A stretch of 39,842 bases of DNA from NCBI GenBank assembly GCA_030615265.1, contig JAUWZP010000007.1, forward strand, positions 1-39,842, written 5' to 3'. The notes under the pieces are model-generated. The model was not told the origin of the DNA, searched no databases, and was given only the letters and a program-made list of their open reading frames with translations. A program made the translations under genes and the position numbers. This document shows positions 16,815 to 24,260 of this stretch, one piece after another (position 1 is the stretch's first letter; every line of letters begins with the position of its first letter). Source of the stretch: Candidatus Bathyarchaeota archaeon (GTDB lineage Archaea > Thermoproteota > Bathyarchaeia > Bathyarchaeales > Bathyarchaeaceae).

Positions 16815-17602
16815 TCACAATGATTTGTGCCAGTTGACGTTTATTATTGACACGTCGAGTATGTTGGTTTTTCCGTCGTTGTTTATGTCGGCGATTGGAT
16901 CGTAGCCTAAAGGGCCATCGGGGAAGGGAGGGCTGTGCCAGTGAGCAATGATCTGACCAGCATCCGATATGTCAACCGTTCTGTCGCCATTGATATCGCC
17001 TGGAATAGTCACAAGAACGGTGCCGTCGATGTAGTTGTTGTCATCTGTAAAGGTTTCACCTGCAACAGGAGTGGCGTATGCGCTTATTGTGTAGTTATCA
17101 GTGACGAAGCCTGTTGTGTTCCAATTGAAGGTAAGTGTTAGGTTTTCGCTCGGATCCAGGCTGGTTACGGTTTGTGCCTCGATTGCTATAGTGTCTGCAT
17201 AGGCTGTTACGTTGAAGGTTTCGGTTACTTCGCCATGATTTGTGACGTTTACATTTATGTTTGCAAAATATCCTTGGCCGACTATTGTTTTTGAGACGCT
17301 GAGGCTTGCTATTGTAATGTCATGTGTTGTTTCGCTTAGGCCCTTCCATAGGATGTACCAGGATTGAAAACCTGAAGAAGGGTACTTCAGTGTAAAAGCA
17401 TCTCTCAAACCGACTTCCAAAGACTCCGTCGTACCAGCCATAACAATGGTGTTTGTGGAGTCAACAGCAACCCCGTATCCATAGTCAGATCCACTTCCTC
17501 CCCACACACGGTTCCAAAGCTCATGCATGTATGCAGAAAAAGAACTCACAACAAGTAAAACTGCTCCTACGGCAACAGAGCTAAAGGGAAAAACATTTTC
17601 AT
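16815..17602 (-). pseudogene. Dockerin-like surface protein with a frameshifted signal peptide
   Basis: From GTG at 17549 the frame encodes 244 residues: one SBBP-type beta-propeller repeat (GGSGSDYGYGVAVD...VMAG, about 17-56), a CARDB domain (about 76-182) and a dockerin-like pair of EF-hand loops (GDINGDRTVDISD and ADINNDGKTNILD, about 184-244). Upstream, ATG at 17602 (Shine-Dalgarno gggagatt) starts MKMFFPLALLP and hits TAG. Adding one T to the T5 run at 17589-17593 instead gives MKMFFPFSSVAVGAVLLVVSSFSA, joined in frame to the GTG region: a convincing secretion signal. A single propeller repeat is far fewer than usual, so an internal deletion is likely too. Confidence 0.65.
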
Positions 17603-17761
17603 TCCAGAGAATCTCCCTTCCATCAAATTATCTCATTTCAAGTTGCATTAATAATTTAAGGAGAAAAGTTCTATACCCACGAGGTTTGGAGAGCAATTAA
17701 ACTAATTAATATCTAATATGTTAAATGATTTGAAGTGATGATTATGGAGGGAACACAAGGT

Positions 17762-17779
17762 CATATGCGCGCGCGCACA
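17762..17779 (+). repeat. Alternating purine-pyrimidine tract (CGCGCG core)
   Basis: The stretch catatgcgcgcgcgcaca lies in the gap upstream of the metallopeptidase gene. Similar CGCGCG cores occur between genes near 15881, 20110, 20993, 24240 and 31585. Such tracts can adopt left-handed DNA; here only the pattern is seen. Confidence 0.45.
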
Positions 17780-17867
17780 ATTCTCTAGAACAAAGTTCCA
17801 TAAAGCTCAAATTATGAAACAGCACAATATGGGAATACCGGAAAATTGAAAGGAGAAAGGAAAAAAA

Positions 17868-20018
17868 TTGAAAACAAAACTATTTGCAATCGTGATAATT
17901 GCAGCGTTTCTAGCAAGTACGGTGCTATTTGCAGTGCCAGTGAAGGCAACGGTGCTTCCAGACTACAAAGCAGTTGACGGAAATAATCCTCTGGGAGGAG
18001 AAGTATATCTCCCAACCACTGAGGATGCGCCTTACGTTGGACCGATGGAAAAAAAGAAAGGGAAATACAAAGGCGGCGACACTCCCCCAGTAGGCACAAC
18101 GGTATATGACTGGTATCTCTCTGCAATAGGATGTTCTCCGCCCACTATGACTTTGAGGGCTATGATTGGTAAGGCCGAAATTTGGGTTGCCGACGATCTC
18201 GCGTATCCAGAGGGCGACCCAAGGAACGAGTTCCCAATAAACTGGACTGTGACTGATGAGATGGCAGAATACCTAGCACAAGAATTCGATGACGTCATCT
18301 ACCCCACGGATACATCCTACTTCGGGATGCCCTTGGATAGAGACGGGACAAACACCATCTTTCAGCAGATGGGTTGGCCAGCATATACGTATGACTGGGC
18401 TGAGACTACTGATCCCTGGGATCCTCAAAGAACTATCATCAAGGTTCTCAACATACGTGATGAGAACTACGACAATCCTGATTATCCATACTTTGTCATA
18501 GGATTCTTTAGCTCTACATACACCGGCTACTACAACAGGAACATAATACACATCGATAATTGGCAATGGTGGCGCCGACTTGGTGAAGAGGGACACGAGT
18601 GGTACCCTGAATTCCCATGGAAGAGCGTCGAACGACCTTACACGTACGAAGGGACAGTAGCCCACGAGTATCAACATTTAATTCATGCCGACTGGAATCC
18701 TGCCGGCCCGTCCTTCATGAATGAAGGATGCTCCATGTACGCGGAGATACTATGTGGCTATGGAGTTTCATGGGGACATGTAAACAGCTACCTCTACACG
18801 CCAGACAACTCACTCACCGAGTGGGGAGACCAAGGCGACATCAATATACTCGCCGACTATGGCGCAGCCACCCTCTGGGCTGTATACCTAAGCGATCATT
18901 ACGGCGGGCCTGCCATACTAAGTCGCTATGTGGAAGCAGGGATTCCTGGAATCGAAGGCGTCAACGCCGCCTTAGGATACCTTGGTTATACTGAAACATT
19001 CGACGACGTTTACTACGACTGGAGAATCGCTAACTTCATCCACAAAGATGACCCAGGCGAAGGTAAGTACAACTACGTATCCCTCGATTTGGGAGGGGCA
19101 GAAGCGACACCAGCAATGACTCATCCTGTTCCACATCGATGGACCGCCGGAACCGATTTCGGAAACACCTTCACCAATTTAGGCTACGACACAGGAGTTG
19201 CAAAGTTGGGAGGTTACGGCTCAGACTACATATTCACCAAGTACCTAGATGAACCAGGTGAACTGTTCTTTGACGGCGATGACGTTGCGGCTTTCGGTTG
19301 GCAACTGGTGGAGGTTGATGGACGCCTTGCATGGTATTCCGACGGCGTAAGTTTAGGGAATTTCCTCATATCAACCACAATTGACGTACCTACTGAGGCC
19401 CCTGTCTTGACCTTTGACACTAAGTACGACATCGAAATCTATTGGGACTTCGGCTTCGTCCAAGTATCCACAGACGGAGGAGCAACATGGACCTCACTAG
19501 AGAATCCTTATACAACATATGACCATGACGCCGCTGCACACCCAGACATAATCGCAAATCTCCCAGGACTCACTGGAACGAGTGAAGGCTGGCCAGAATG
19601 GATGACCATGTCATTCGATCTGACGGATTACGCAGGACAAACAGTGATGTTGGGATTCCGTTACATGACCGACTGGGCATCCCTTTGGGAAGGCTGGTAC
19701 GTCGACAACGTCAGAATCAACGATGTAGCCATCTCGAATGAAGCGTTCGAAGTAGATCCTCCATACCCTGACGCCGATTTCTTTGTCACTCTGCTTGGAG
19801 TCAAAAAGGCTTCGCCTCCAATGAAGCTGGACTTTGCGCAGTTAGTCATCGAAGATGCAGACACGGTGGACTACCTGGGTGAAGTGCCGCTTGACGACGA
19901 TACAGAGACTGGCACCTTCGACGTCTCATACACACAAGAGTACGACTACCTAGTCCTCATAGTGAGCCCTGACCGCGGACCAGTGGACTACGTCTTCAAG
20001 TTCGACTACTCAAGTTAA
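17868..20018 (+). CDS. Secreted zinc metallopeptidase (HEYQH; M6-like C-terminal domain)
   Basis: A 716-residue exported protein with a clear signal peptide (KTKLFAIVIIAAFLASTVLFAVPVKA). The zinc site is HEYQH at about 266-270, followed by NEGCSMYAE at about 285-293, which would supply the third ligand. The region from about 480 to 640 (FVQVSTDGGATW ... LTDYAGQTVMLGFRY ... EGWYVDNVRI) resembles the jelly-roll domain of immune inhibitor A (M6) peptidases. The N-terminal catalytic part is too divergent to name firmly. The start is TTG at 17868, behind aaggagaaagg. It carries no dockerin. It could release extracellular peptides for the Opp system. A hairpin terminator follows. Confidence 0.82.
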   Translation: MKTKLFAIVIIAAFLASTVLFAVPVKATVLPDYKAVDGNNPLGGEVYLPTTEDAPYVGPMEKKKGKYKGGDTPPVGTTVYDWYLSAIGCSPPTMTLRAMIGKAEIWVADDLAYPEGDPRNEFPINWTVTDEMAEYLAQEFDDVIYPTDTSYFGMPLDRDGTNTIFQQMGWPAYTYDWAETTDPWDPQRTIIKVLNIRDENYDNPDYPYFVIGFFSSTYTGYYNRNIIHIDNWQWWRRLGEEGHEWYPEFPWKSVERPYTYEGTVAHEYQHLIHADWNPAGPSFMNEGCSMYAEILCGYGVSWGHVNSYLYTPDNSLTEWGDQGDINILADYGAATLWAVYLSDHYGGPAILSRYVEAGIPGIEGVNAALGYLGYTETFDDVYYDWRIANFIHKDDPGEGKYNYVSLDLGGAEATPAMTHPVPHRWTAGTDFGNTFTNLGYDTGVAKLGGYGSDYIFTKYLDEPGELFFDGDDVAAFGWQLVEVDGRLAWYSDGVSLGNFLISTTIDVPTEAPVLTFDTKYDIEIYWDFGFVQVSTDGGATWTSLENPYTTYDHDAAAHPDIIANLPGLTGTSEGWPEWMTMSFDLTDYAGQTVMLGFRYMTDWASLWEGWYVDNVRINDVAISNEAFEVDPPYPDADFFVTLLGVKKASPPMKLDFAQLVIEDADTVDYLGEVPLDDDTETGTFDVSYTQEYDYLVLIVSPDRGPVDYVFKFDYSS

Positions 20019-20036
20019 GATGCACTAACAACACTA

Positions 20037-20069
20037 TCTGCTCACAAAAGAGCAGACCCCCACTTTTTT
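20037..20069 (+). terminator. Hairpin terminator after the metallopeptidase gene
   Basis: TCTGCTC and GAGCAGA form a perfect 7-bp stem around a 6-base loop, beginning 19 bases after the stop codon. A short C/A spacer and T6 follow. This looks like an intrinsic terminator for the forward transcript. Confidence 0.65.
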
Positions 20070-20182
20070 CTGAAGAATCGATTTGGAATTCTAAAGTCAC
20101 CACCAACAAGCGCGCGTTCGATCTTTCACCAGTTAAATAATTGCATGGAAAATGATAGTTTATCTCTAGAAACTTGCAAGAC

Positions 20183-20632
20183 TCATTTAATCCATTGAGG
20201 CTTTCCCTTCAGAAATTCTGCCAGAAACCTGGCGAATTCCATGTTGCTCCTATAAAGCTTCAAGACTTCTCTATTCACGTAAACTTTGAGGGTATCTGAT
20301 ATAGCTTGAGAAATAAGGTTGGCGATGCCAACTTGTCTTCCGCCGTTTCTAATCTTTTCAAACAGCAAATTCGATGCGTCAGTATATTCGCGTTTTATCT
20401 CAAAAACCCATCTGCATTCTTCAATGCGCGGTCCAGAAATTGTGCTTGGCGAACCAACATGCTTCCTCAAGAATTTCTCACAATCTGCCCTCTTCTCAAT
20501 AGGCGGACCCAAATGCCTCTTTATAGATGGAAGAAAACGATGTTCAACCTCAAACACGAACACGTTAAAGTTTCGTTCATCACTCCATACGCCGCTACGG
20601 ATAACATCGAAATCGTGTCGCTGAAGCATCAT
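20183..20632 (-). pseudogene. cca: C-terminal fragment of an archaeal CCA-adding tRNA nucleotidyltransferase
   Basis: The 149 residues match the tail of archaeal class I CCA-adding enzymes: VFEVEHRFLPSIKRHLGPP, the Cys/Arg segment KFLRKH, GPRIEECRWVFEIKREY, and a closing EFLKGKPQW. Full enzymes are about 440-450 residues. The nucleotidyltransferase head (GS...DxD catalytic motif) and central domain are missing. Upstream in frame there is a TGA eight codons before the ATG, and no catalytic remnant was seen in the next 450 bases. The ATG at 20632 abuts a TGCATGCA tract at 20631-20640. This looks like a truncated remnant; a stand-alone function of this domain cannot be excluded. Confidence 0.75.
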
Positions 20633-20640
20633 GCATGCAT
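20631..20640. repeat. ATGCATGCAT tract at the cca breakpoint
   Basis: A short palindromic TGCA repeat lies exactly where homology to the CCA enzyme ends. A longer version, (TGCA)5, sits at the truncation point of the C39-like peptidase at 23729. Confidence 0.5.
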
Positions 20641-21090
20641 TTTTAAGGTGAATTCAATTATATTGTCTCTTCTTTTTAATCTTGTGGAACTTTGTTCTGT
20701 AGGTTAAATAAGTCATCCAGTGTTCTTCTTCAAGCTTGCGGACTCGATTTGCTTGGAATTACATGCACCGAACTTCGTAGCACTAACTTCTCAATGCTTG
20801 ATCTTCCCCCGATTCTGCCAGTTCAAATCATGCCAGTCACTTTCTGTGCTTTAATCTGAGAATTAACTAGTGAAGGCAAATTCTGAACCTGCCATATTTC
20901 TTGAGAAATGTGTAGTGAAATTTGTCGCAGCCAAGTTCCTTCGAGTTCGTTCGATCGAAAGCCCATTCTATGATGTAAACCTTCCAAGTAATCGCGCGCA
21001 AACTACTTCATTTCCGTGTGGGCTTAAGTTCTTTTGAGTTACTTTAGATCTGACCAACTTCGAGAGTCTTCCAAAATGCTATACGTCTGT
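20641..21090. other. 450-base stretch without a firm gene; one possible 44-residue frame
   Basis: No gene can be supported with confidence. On the reverse strand, TTG at 21001 to TAG at 20867 encodes 44 residues with a protein-like composition (WKVYIIEWAFDRTNSKELG ... FLKKYGRF). A purine stretch lies upstream. It may be a gene fragment. The TTG overlaps a CGCGCG tract at 20993-20999. The rest appears non-coding. Confidence 0.3.
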
Positions 21091-21702
21091 TTAAGCCTGA
21101 TTTATTTCAATGGTTTCAGGAACGAATTGCTGGATGAGGTTTAGGCATTTTTGTAGTTTACCCCTGTCTAAAATGAACGAATGTTTTTTCGCGCACGTGA
21201 TGAAATCGATTTTATATCGATTCTCTTGAAAGGAAGGAAACAAATAGTTTACTCCAGGATATGTTTTAAATGTTATAACAACAACTTTCACAATTTTTGC
21301 ATAGCTGATCTCAAAGTTCTTTTCGTTCATCTCTAAAATACGCCTTGGATTGAGCCGTTTCATCTCGCCTATTTTTCGTTGTCGGATGACAAAATTAACT
21401 AATCCGACGAGAAGAACAGCTATCATCCATGCGACTAATCCGGCAAGTAACAGAACGATATTTCTAAAAAGCATCCCCATGAAACTAGCAGCAAATGCAA
21501 CTGCCACCGAAACAAATATCCACCGGTTTACTCCTTCGGTTGATACCACAATAATTCTGTTCCGAGTAAGAAACAAGGTGCAAGACTTGATAACATCATG
21601 TTCACCCAGTATTAGATGACGGACATTTAAGATACCCAAATATTCTTCTTTCATCTTTACTGCCCACATGCATGTACGCATGAAGAACTCAAATGTGTTC
21701 AC
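21091..21702 (-). CDS. Membrane-anchored protein of unknown function (PH-like pattern)
   Basis: The product has 203 residues from the first start, or 187 from ATG at 21654 (MKEEYLGILNVRH...). The N-terminal part (VRHLILGEHDVIKSCTLFLTRNRIIVVSTEG) resembles small bacterial-PH-like domains, in which a strand-rich domain reports an expression or voltage-independent threshold. Two adjacent hydrophobic helices follow (about 62-105), then a basic turn (RQRKIGEMKRLNPR) and a second strand-rich domain. The function is unknown and the PH resemblance is tentative. The later start is attractive because it removes a poorly folded N-terminus. It is 10 bases downstream of the 21712 gene on the same strand, so the two may form an operon. 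Confidence 0.55.
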   Translation of the reverse strand: MNTFEFFMRTCMWAVKMKEEYLGILNVRHLILGEHDVIKSCTLFLTRNRIIVVSTEGVNRWIFVSVAVAFAASFMGMLFRNIVLLLAGLVAWMIAVLLVGLVNFVIRQRKIGEMKRLNPRRILEMNEKNFEISYAKIVKVVVITFKTYPGVNYLFPSFQENRYKIDFITCAKKHSFILDRGKLQKCLNLIQQFVPETIEINQA

Positions 21703-21711
21703 TTCACATTT

Positions 21712-21975
21712 TTAGATTACTAGCCTCATTCCTAGAATTGCTTCCATCATGCCCTTCCTACGAAAGTAATCATGAAGATATCTTTGAATCTGCTTGTGAC
21801 TAACGTTTCTTCCAACCAGCAAACCGCTTAAATCGCCGGTGATGGGTCTCGTTCTAAATTTAGGCGTAATAGTGTCTGGTTTCATGTTGAATCTTCTGAC
21901 GATCTTAATTTTGAAACGTTCTAATCCGTGTTCAGGACATTTCATCTCTACCAATAGGCTTACCAAGGTTACCAC
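21712..21975 (-). CDS. Small protein with CxxH motif, intact member of a local paralogue pair
   Basis: An 87-residue protein without a named family. Key segments are MKCPEHGLERFKIK (a C-P-x-H metal-like motif), VRRFNMKPDTITPKFRTRPI, SGLLVGRNVSHKQIQ and the closing YFRRKGMMEAI. The 23906-24225 sequence repeats these segments and is frameshifted. The start is GTG at 21975. The coding-like frame extends four codons further to an ATT at 21987, where the copy has ATG, so the original start may have been there. A TATA-like tattta lies upstream. It leads into the 21091 gene. Confidence 0.5.
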   Translation of the reverse strand: MVTLVSLLVEMKCPEHGLERFKIKIVRRFNMKPDTITPKFRTRPITGDLSGLLVGRNVSHKQIQRYLHDYFRRKGMMEAILGMRLVI

Positions 21976-22121
21976 GTCACGGTTAATGGATAGAAAAAGA
22001 GAAATAAATATCTTTGATGAACCGCACGCGATTTTAGCGATAGTTTTCAGGAGCGAGCCGTGGCTAACTTCAGGGGAAAAGGTAAAATATTGTTCTTACG
22101 TATAATTCCTTGATGGGTGAA

Positions 22122-22586
22122 ATGAGAAAGCGGAGAAAGAGAAGAAAAAGTCGGAAATGGGTATGGATTCTACTCGCCTTCATAATTGTCTTGAGCATTA
22201 TTATTGTGCCAAGGTTATTCCAAGGCCAATATGAACTGCAAAAGAAATCGGTGGAAGAGTATTTTGAGATTTTTGACGCTACAGTCAACGATGGTGAGTT
22301 TCGTGGGGGTTTGACTTACGAGAATAGTTCGGCGGTGATCATATATGGAATATCTTATAAAATTAGAGCGAAAGGAGGAGACGCTCATGACGTGATCATC
22401 CAAAGTTGGGCACGAGCAGAACCTTTAGATCTCTTAACAATACTGGAGGGGCAATATAAATACGTTGAACAATCATCTGCTCCTCCGTTTGGATACCTAA
22501 CTGAAAAAGCTGAGAATGGAATGTTTCCATTTGACGTTAAAATAAAATCAGCAGAAGCAGAAGGGACTATTACTATTAATCTTTAG
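22122..22586 (+). CDS. Membrane-anchored exported protein, paralogue of the 26016-26501 product
   Basis: The protein begins with a very basic cytoplasmic stretch (MRKRRKRRKSRK), one hydrophobic anchor (WILLAFIIVLSIIIVP) and an extracytoplasmic beta-rich domain of about 125 residues. EEYFEIFDAT and GGDAHDVIIQ recur as EEYFEISDLT and GGDAHQVRIP in the 26016 product, so they are paralogues. I choose ATG at 22122 because the paralogue starts with the same basic run and gggtga precedes it; ATG at 22113 and TTG at 22110 are also in frame. The family is not recognised. Confidence 0.65.
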   Translation: MRKRRKRRKSRKWVWILLAFIIVLSIIIVPRLFQGQYELQKKSVEEYFEIFDATVNDGEFRGGLTYENSSAVIIYGISYKIRAKGGDAHDVIIQSWARAEPLDLLTILEGQYKYVEQSSAPPFGYLTEKAENGMFPFDVKIKSAEAEGTITINL

Positions 22587-22696
22587 TTAAGCGTGCATCT
22601 CGTCTATTTTGAATTATCATTGAATAATATGTTGCTTGCGATGTTTACGTCGTTTCTTTTGGCAAAGAGATTTCACGGGAAGGTATAAGATTCTTA

Positions 22697-23369
22697 ATGA
22701 CCGTTGGTTTTGCTCTTGCATCATTCTTATCCATTGAAGTGCCCCAATGTATGTCCATCCAAGAATCCACCCGTGATACGCATATACAGCCCTTTACTGA
22801 GGTGTACTGCTGAAGAATCCTGTTCTACTTTCCTTTCTATGCTTCTCTATACCACGAACGACAAGCATTTGGGCTTAAGAGCACAGAAACGGAAACTTAT
22901 CAACTCCGTTTCTTAACGTTAATTTTTCATGATTCCCTTGTCTATAGAACATATTGGGTGGGTACTCCTCCGATCACTTTCATGAATATAACATGGGACC
23001 ATTACATCCTCTACTACTCATCCTTCATGCTGGTCAACACCGTTGGAGCGATAATAGGTTATTGGATAAACAAAACAACATTTATAGAGAAACTGGTCAA
23101 AAAGAGAAAGAGGCAAACTTACGAAGAGAAGAAACCACTTGTGGATTTCACTTATTATTATGGTGCTCTTTATCGTCACGAATGCGATAACTATGCTAGT
23201 TTACGCCAGTGGTAGCACTGCCGTGCTTTCTGCCTCCATCATTGTGGATAGGATCGCGACCGTAGTCCAATGCGAATGTTTCTCCAGCCTCTACCTGGCG
23301 TCGAGATTATTAAGGATTCAAAGAGCCTACTTTCTTTGGGATATCCCATCATGTTGGTTTGAGTTTTGA
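22697..23369 (+). pseudogene. Decayed membrane protein gene (in-frame TGA plus frameshift)
   Basis: One frame reads MTVGFALASFLSIEVPQC... to a TGA at 22811-22813. It then continues in the same frame for about 130 codons of protein-like, membrane-rich text (ILFYFPFYASLYHERQAFG, VYRTYWVGTPPITF, MLVNTVGAIIGYW) and ends at 23215. Near 23140 the sense passes to another frame (LWISLIIMVLFIVTNAITMLVY ... VDRIATVVQCE), ending at 23369. Together this is a membrane protein of about 220 residues broken by a nonsense codon and a frameshift. The family is not recognised. Confidence 0.45.
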
Positions 23370-23728
23370 ATTATAGAAGATCTTTCCAAAAAGGATAATA
23401 GTGAATAAGGAGAATTAAATTTTGTAGAAACCTTAGAAAGGGACAGAGGGAAAGTGAAGAAAGCAGTATCGGGAATAATCTTAGTACTACTTTTTACTAG
23501 CGTACTCAACGTTGCATTTCAAGTTAAGCCGGCTATGGCCGAATCGGCTGGGTCTTATATTTCTGTGCCATATCACCGTCAGATTACAAATTATTATTGT
23601 GGACCTGCCTCGCTTGAAATGGTCTTCGACTTTTATGGTCCAGACATACCTCAAATTGAGATTGCTGATGTAGCGAGAACCTCATACATGTATGGGGGAA
23701 CATTTACCGACGACATGAGAAGAGCTGT

Positions 23729-23748
23729 TGCATGCATGCATGCATGCA
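23729..23748. repeat. (TGCA)5 tandem repeat
   Basis: Five perfect TGCA units lie at the point where the C39-like peptidase loses homology. The tract is self-complementary, so it could form a hairpin, and its copy number could vary by slippage. Confidence 0.8.
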
Positions 23749-23764
23749 TTAACCTCAGAAGCAC

Positions 23765-23804
23765 ATGCTCTGCTAAAACACCTCTGAGATGTTACTGTTC
23801 AAAA
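23765..23804 (+). repeat. 40-bp direct repeat, copy 2
   Basis: It matches 15647-15686 at 36 of 40 positions in the same orientation. Here it lies just after the (TGCA)5 tract, inside the nonsense tail of the truncated peptidase. Confidence 0.7.
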
Positions 23805-23905
23805 TTGACTAACTAATCACAACTACCTCTGTAACGTTGACGAAGCGAAACAACTCGCTTAAACAAACATAGCGGAGGCTTGGAGACTGACAAGCAGGAC
23901 ACCCT

Positions 23906-24225
23906 TTAGACTATCAACTTAGTCCTCACAATCGCCTCCATCAAACCCTTTCTGCGGAAATACTCGACCAGACAGCTTCAATTTCCTTGTTGCTAACGCT
24001 TCTCCTAACCAACAGACAACTCATATTAGTAACCGTAGGCCTCTGTGTAAACCTAGGCAGTAACTTGTCAGGCTTCATATTGAACTTTCTGACTGTCTTT
24101 ATCCTGTAACGCTCCAAAGCGTGTTTTGGGCATCTCAACTCGATCCATAAGCTCGCCAACTTTCGCACACCAATCTTTGTCCATTGCAAAATGAGAAAAA
24201 AGAGGAATAAAAATCTTAAACCCAA
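23906..24225 (-). pseudogene. Frameshifted paralogue of the 21712-21975 gene
   Basis: The frame gives LRCPKHALERYRIKTVRKFNMKP...RPTVTNMSCLLVRRSVSNKEIEA, a clear copy of the 21712 product, then ends in VWSSISAERV. Shifting one base at that point restores the family ending LVEYFRRKGLMEAIV and a TAA at 23906, so a single base is missing around 23964-23970. A second indel is suggested near the start. There an ATG at 24184, well placed behind a TATA-like element, is out of frame with the conserved part. Confidence 0.6.
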
Positions 24226-24260
24226 AGGACAAAATGAACGCGCGCGGTCAAGTTTGTTAC

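Larger units (their letters stand above)
23454..23816 (+). pseudogene. Truncated C39-like secreted peptidase
   Basis: From GTG at 23454 (after gaggga) the product has a signal peptide (KKAVSGIILVLLFTSVLNVAFQVKPAMA) and the start of a C39-like papain-fold domain. In ISVPYHRQITNYYCGPASLEMVF the Cys of YYCGPAS (about C49) would be the nucleophile. After YGGTFTDDMRRAV the frame enters a (TGCA)5 tract and loses any resemblance to the family. The downstream His and Asp/Asn that complete the active site are absent. The fused tail covers the second copy of the 40-bp repeat. It is a 3'-truncated remnant. Confidence 0.7.

Noticed and set aside
20810-20840. tRNA T-loop-like gttcaaatc
   Set aside because: No acceptor stem, anticodon arm or D-arm can be folded around it.
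22811-22813. TGA as selenocysteine or pyrrolysine-type recoding site
   Set aside because: No SECIS-like structure was noted, TGA is not the pyrrolysine codon, and a later frameshift breaks the same gene anyway.
23729-23748. Possible CRISPR-like repeat
   Set aside because: It is a simple (TGCA)n tract without spacers, and no cas gene is present.
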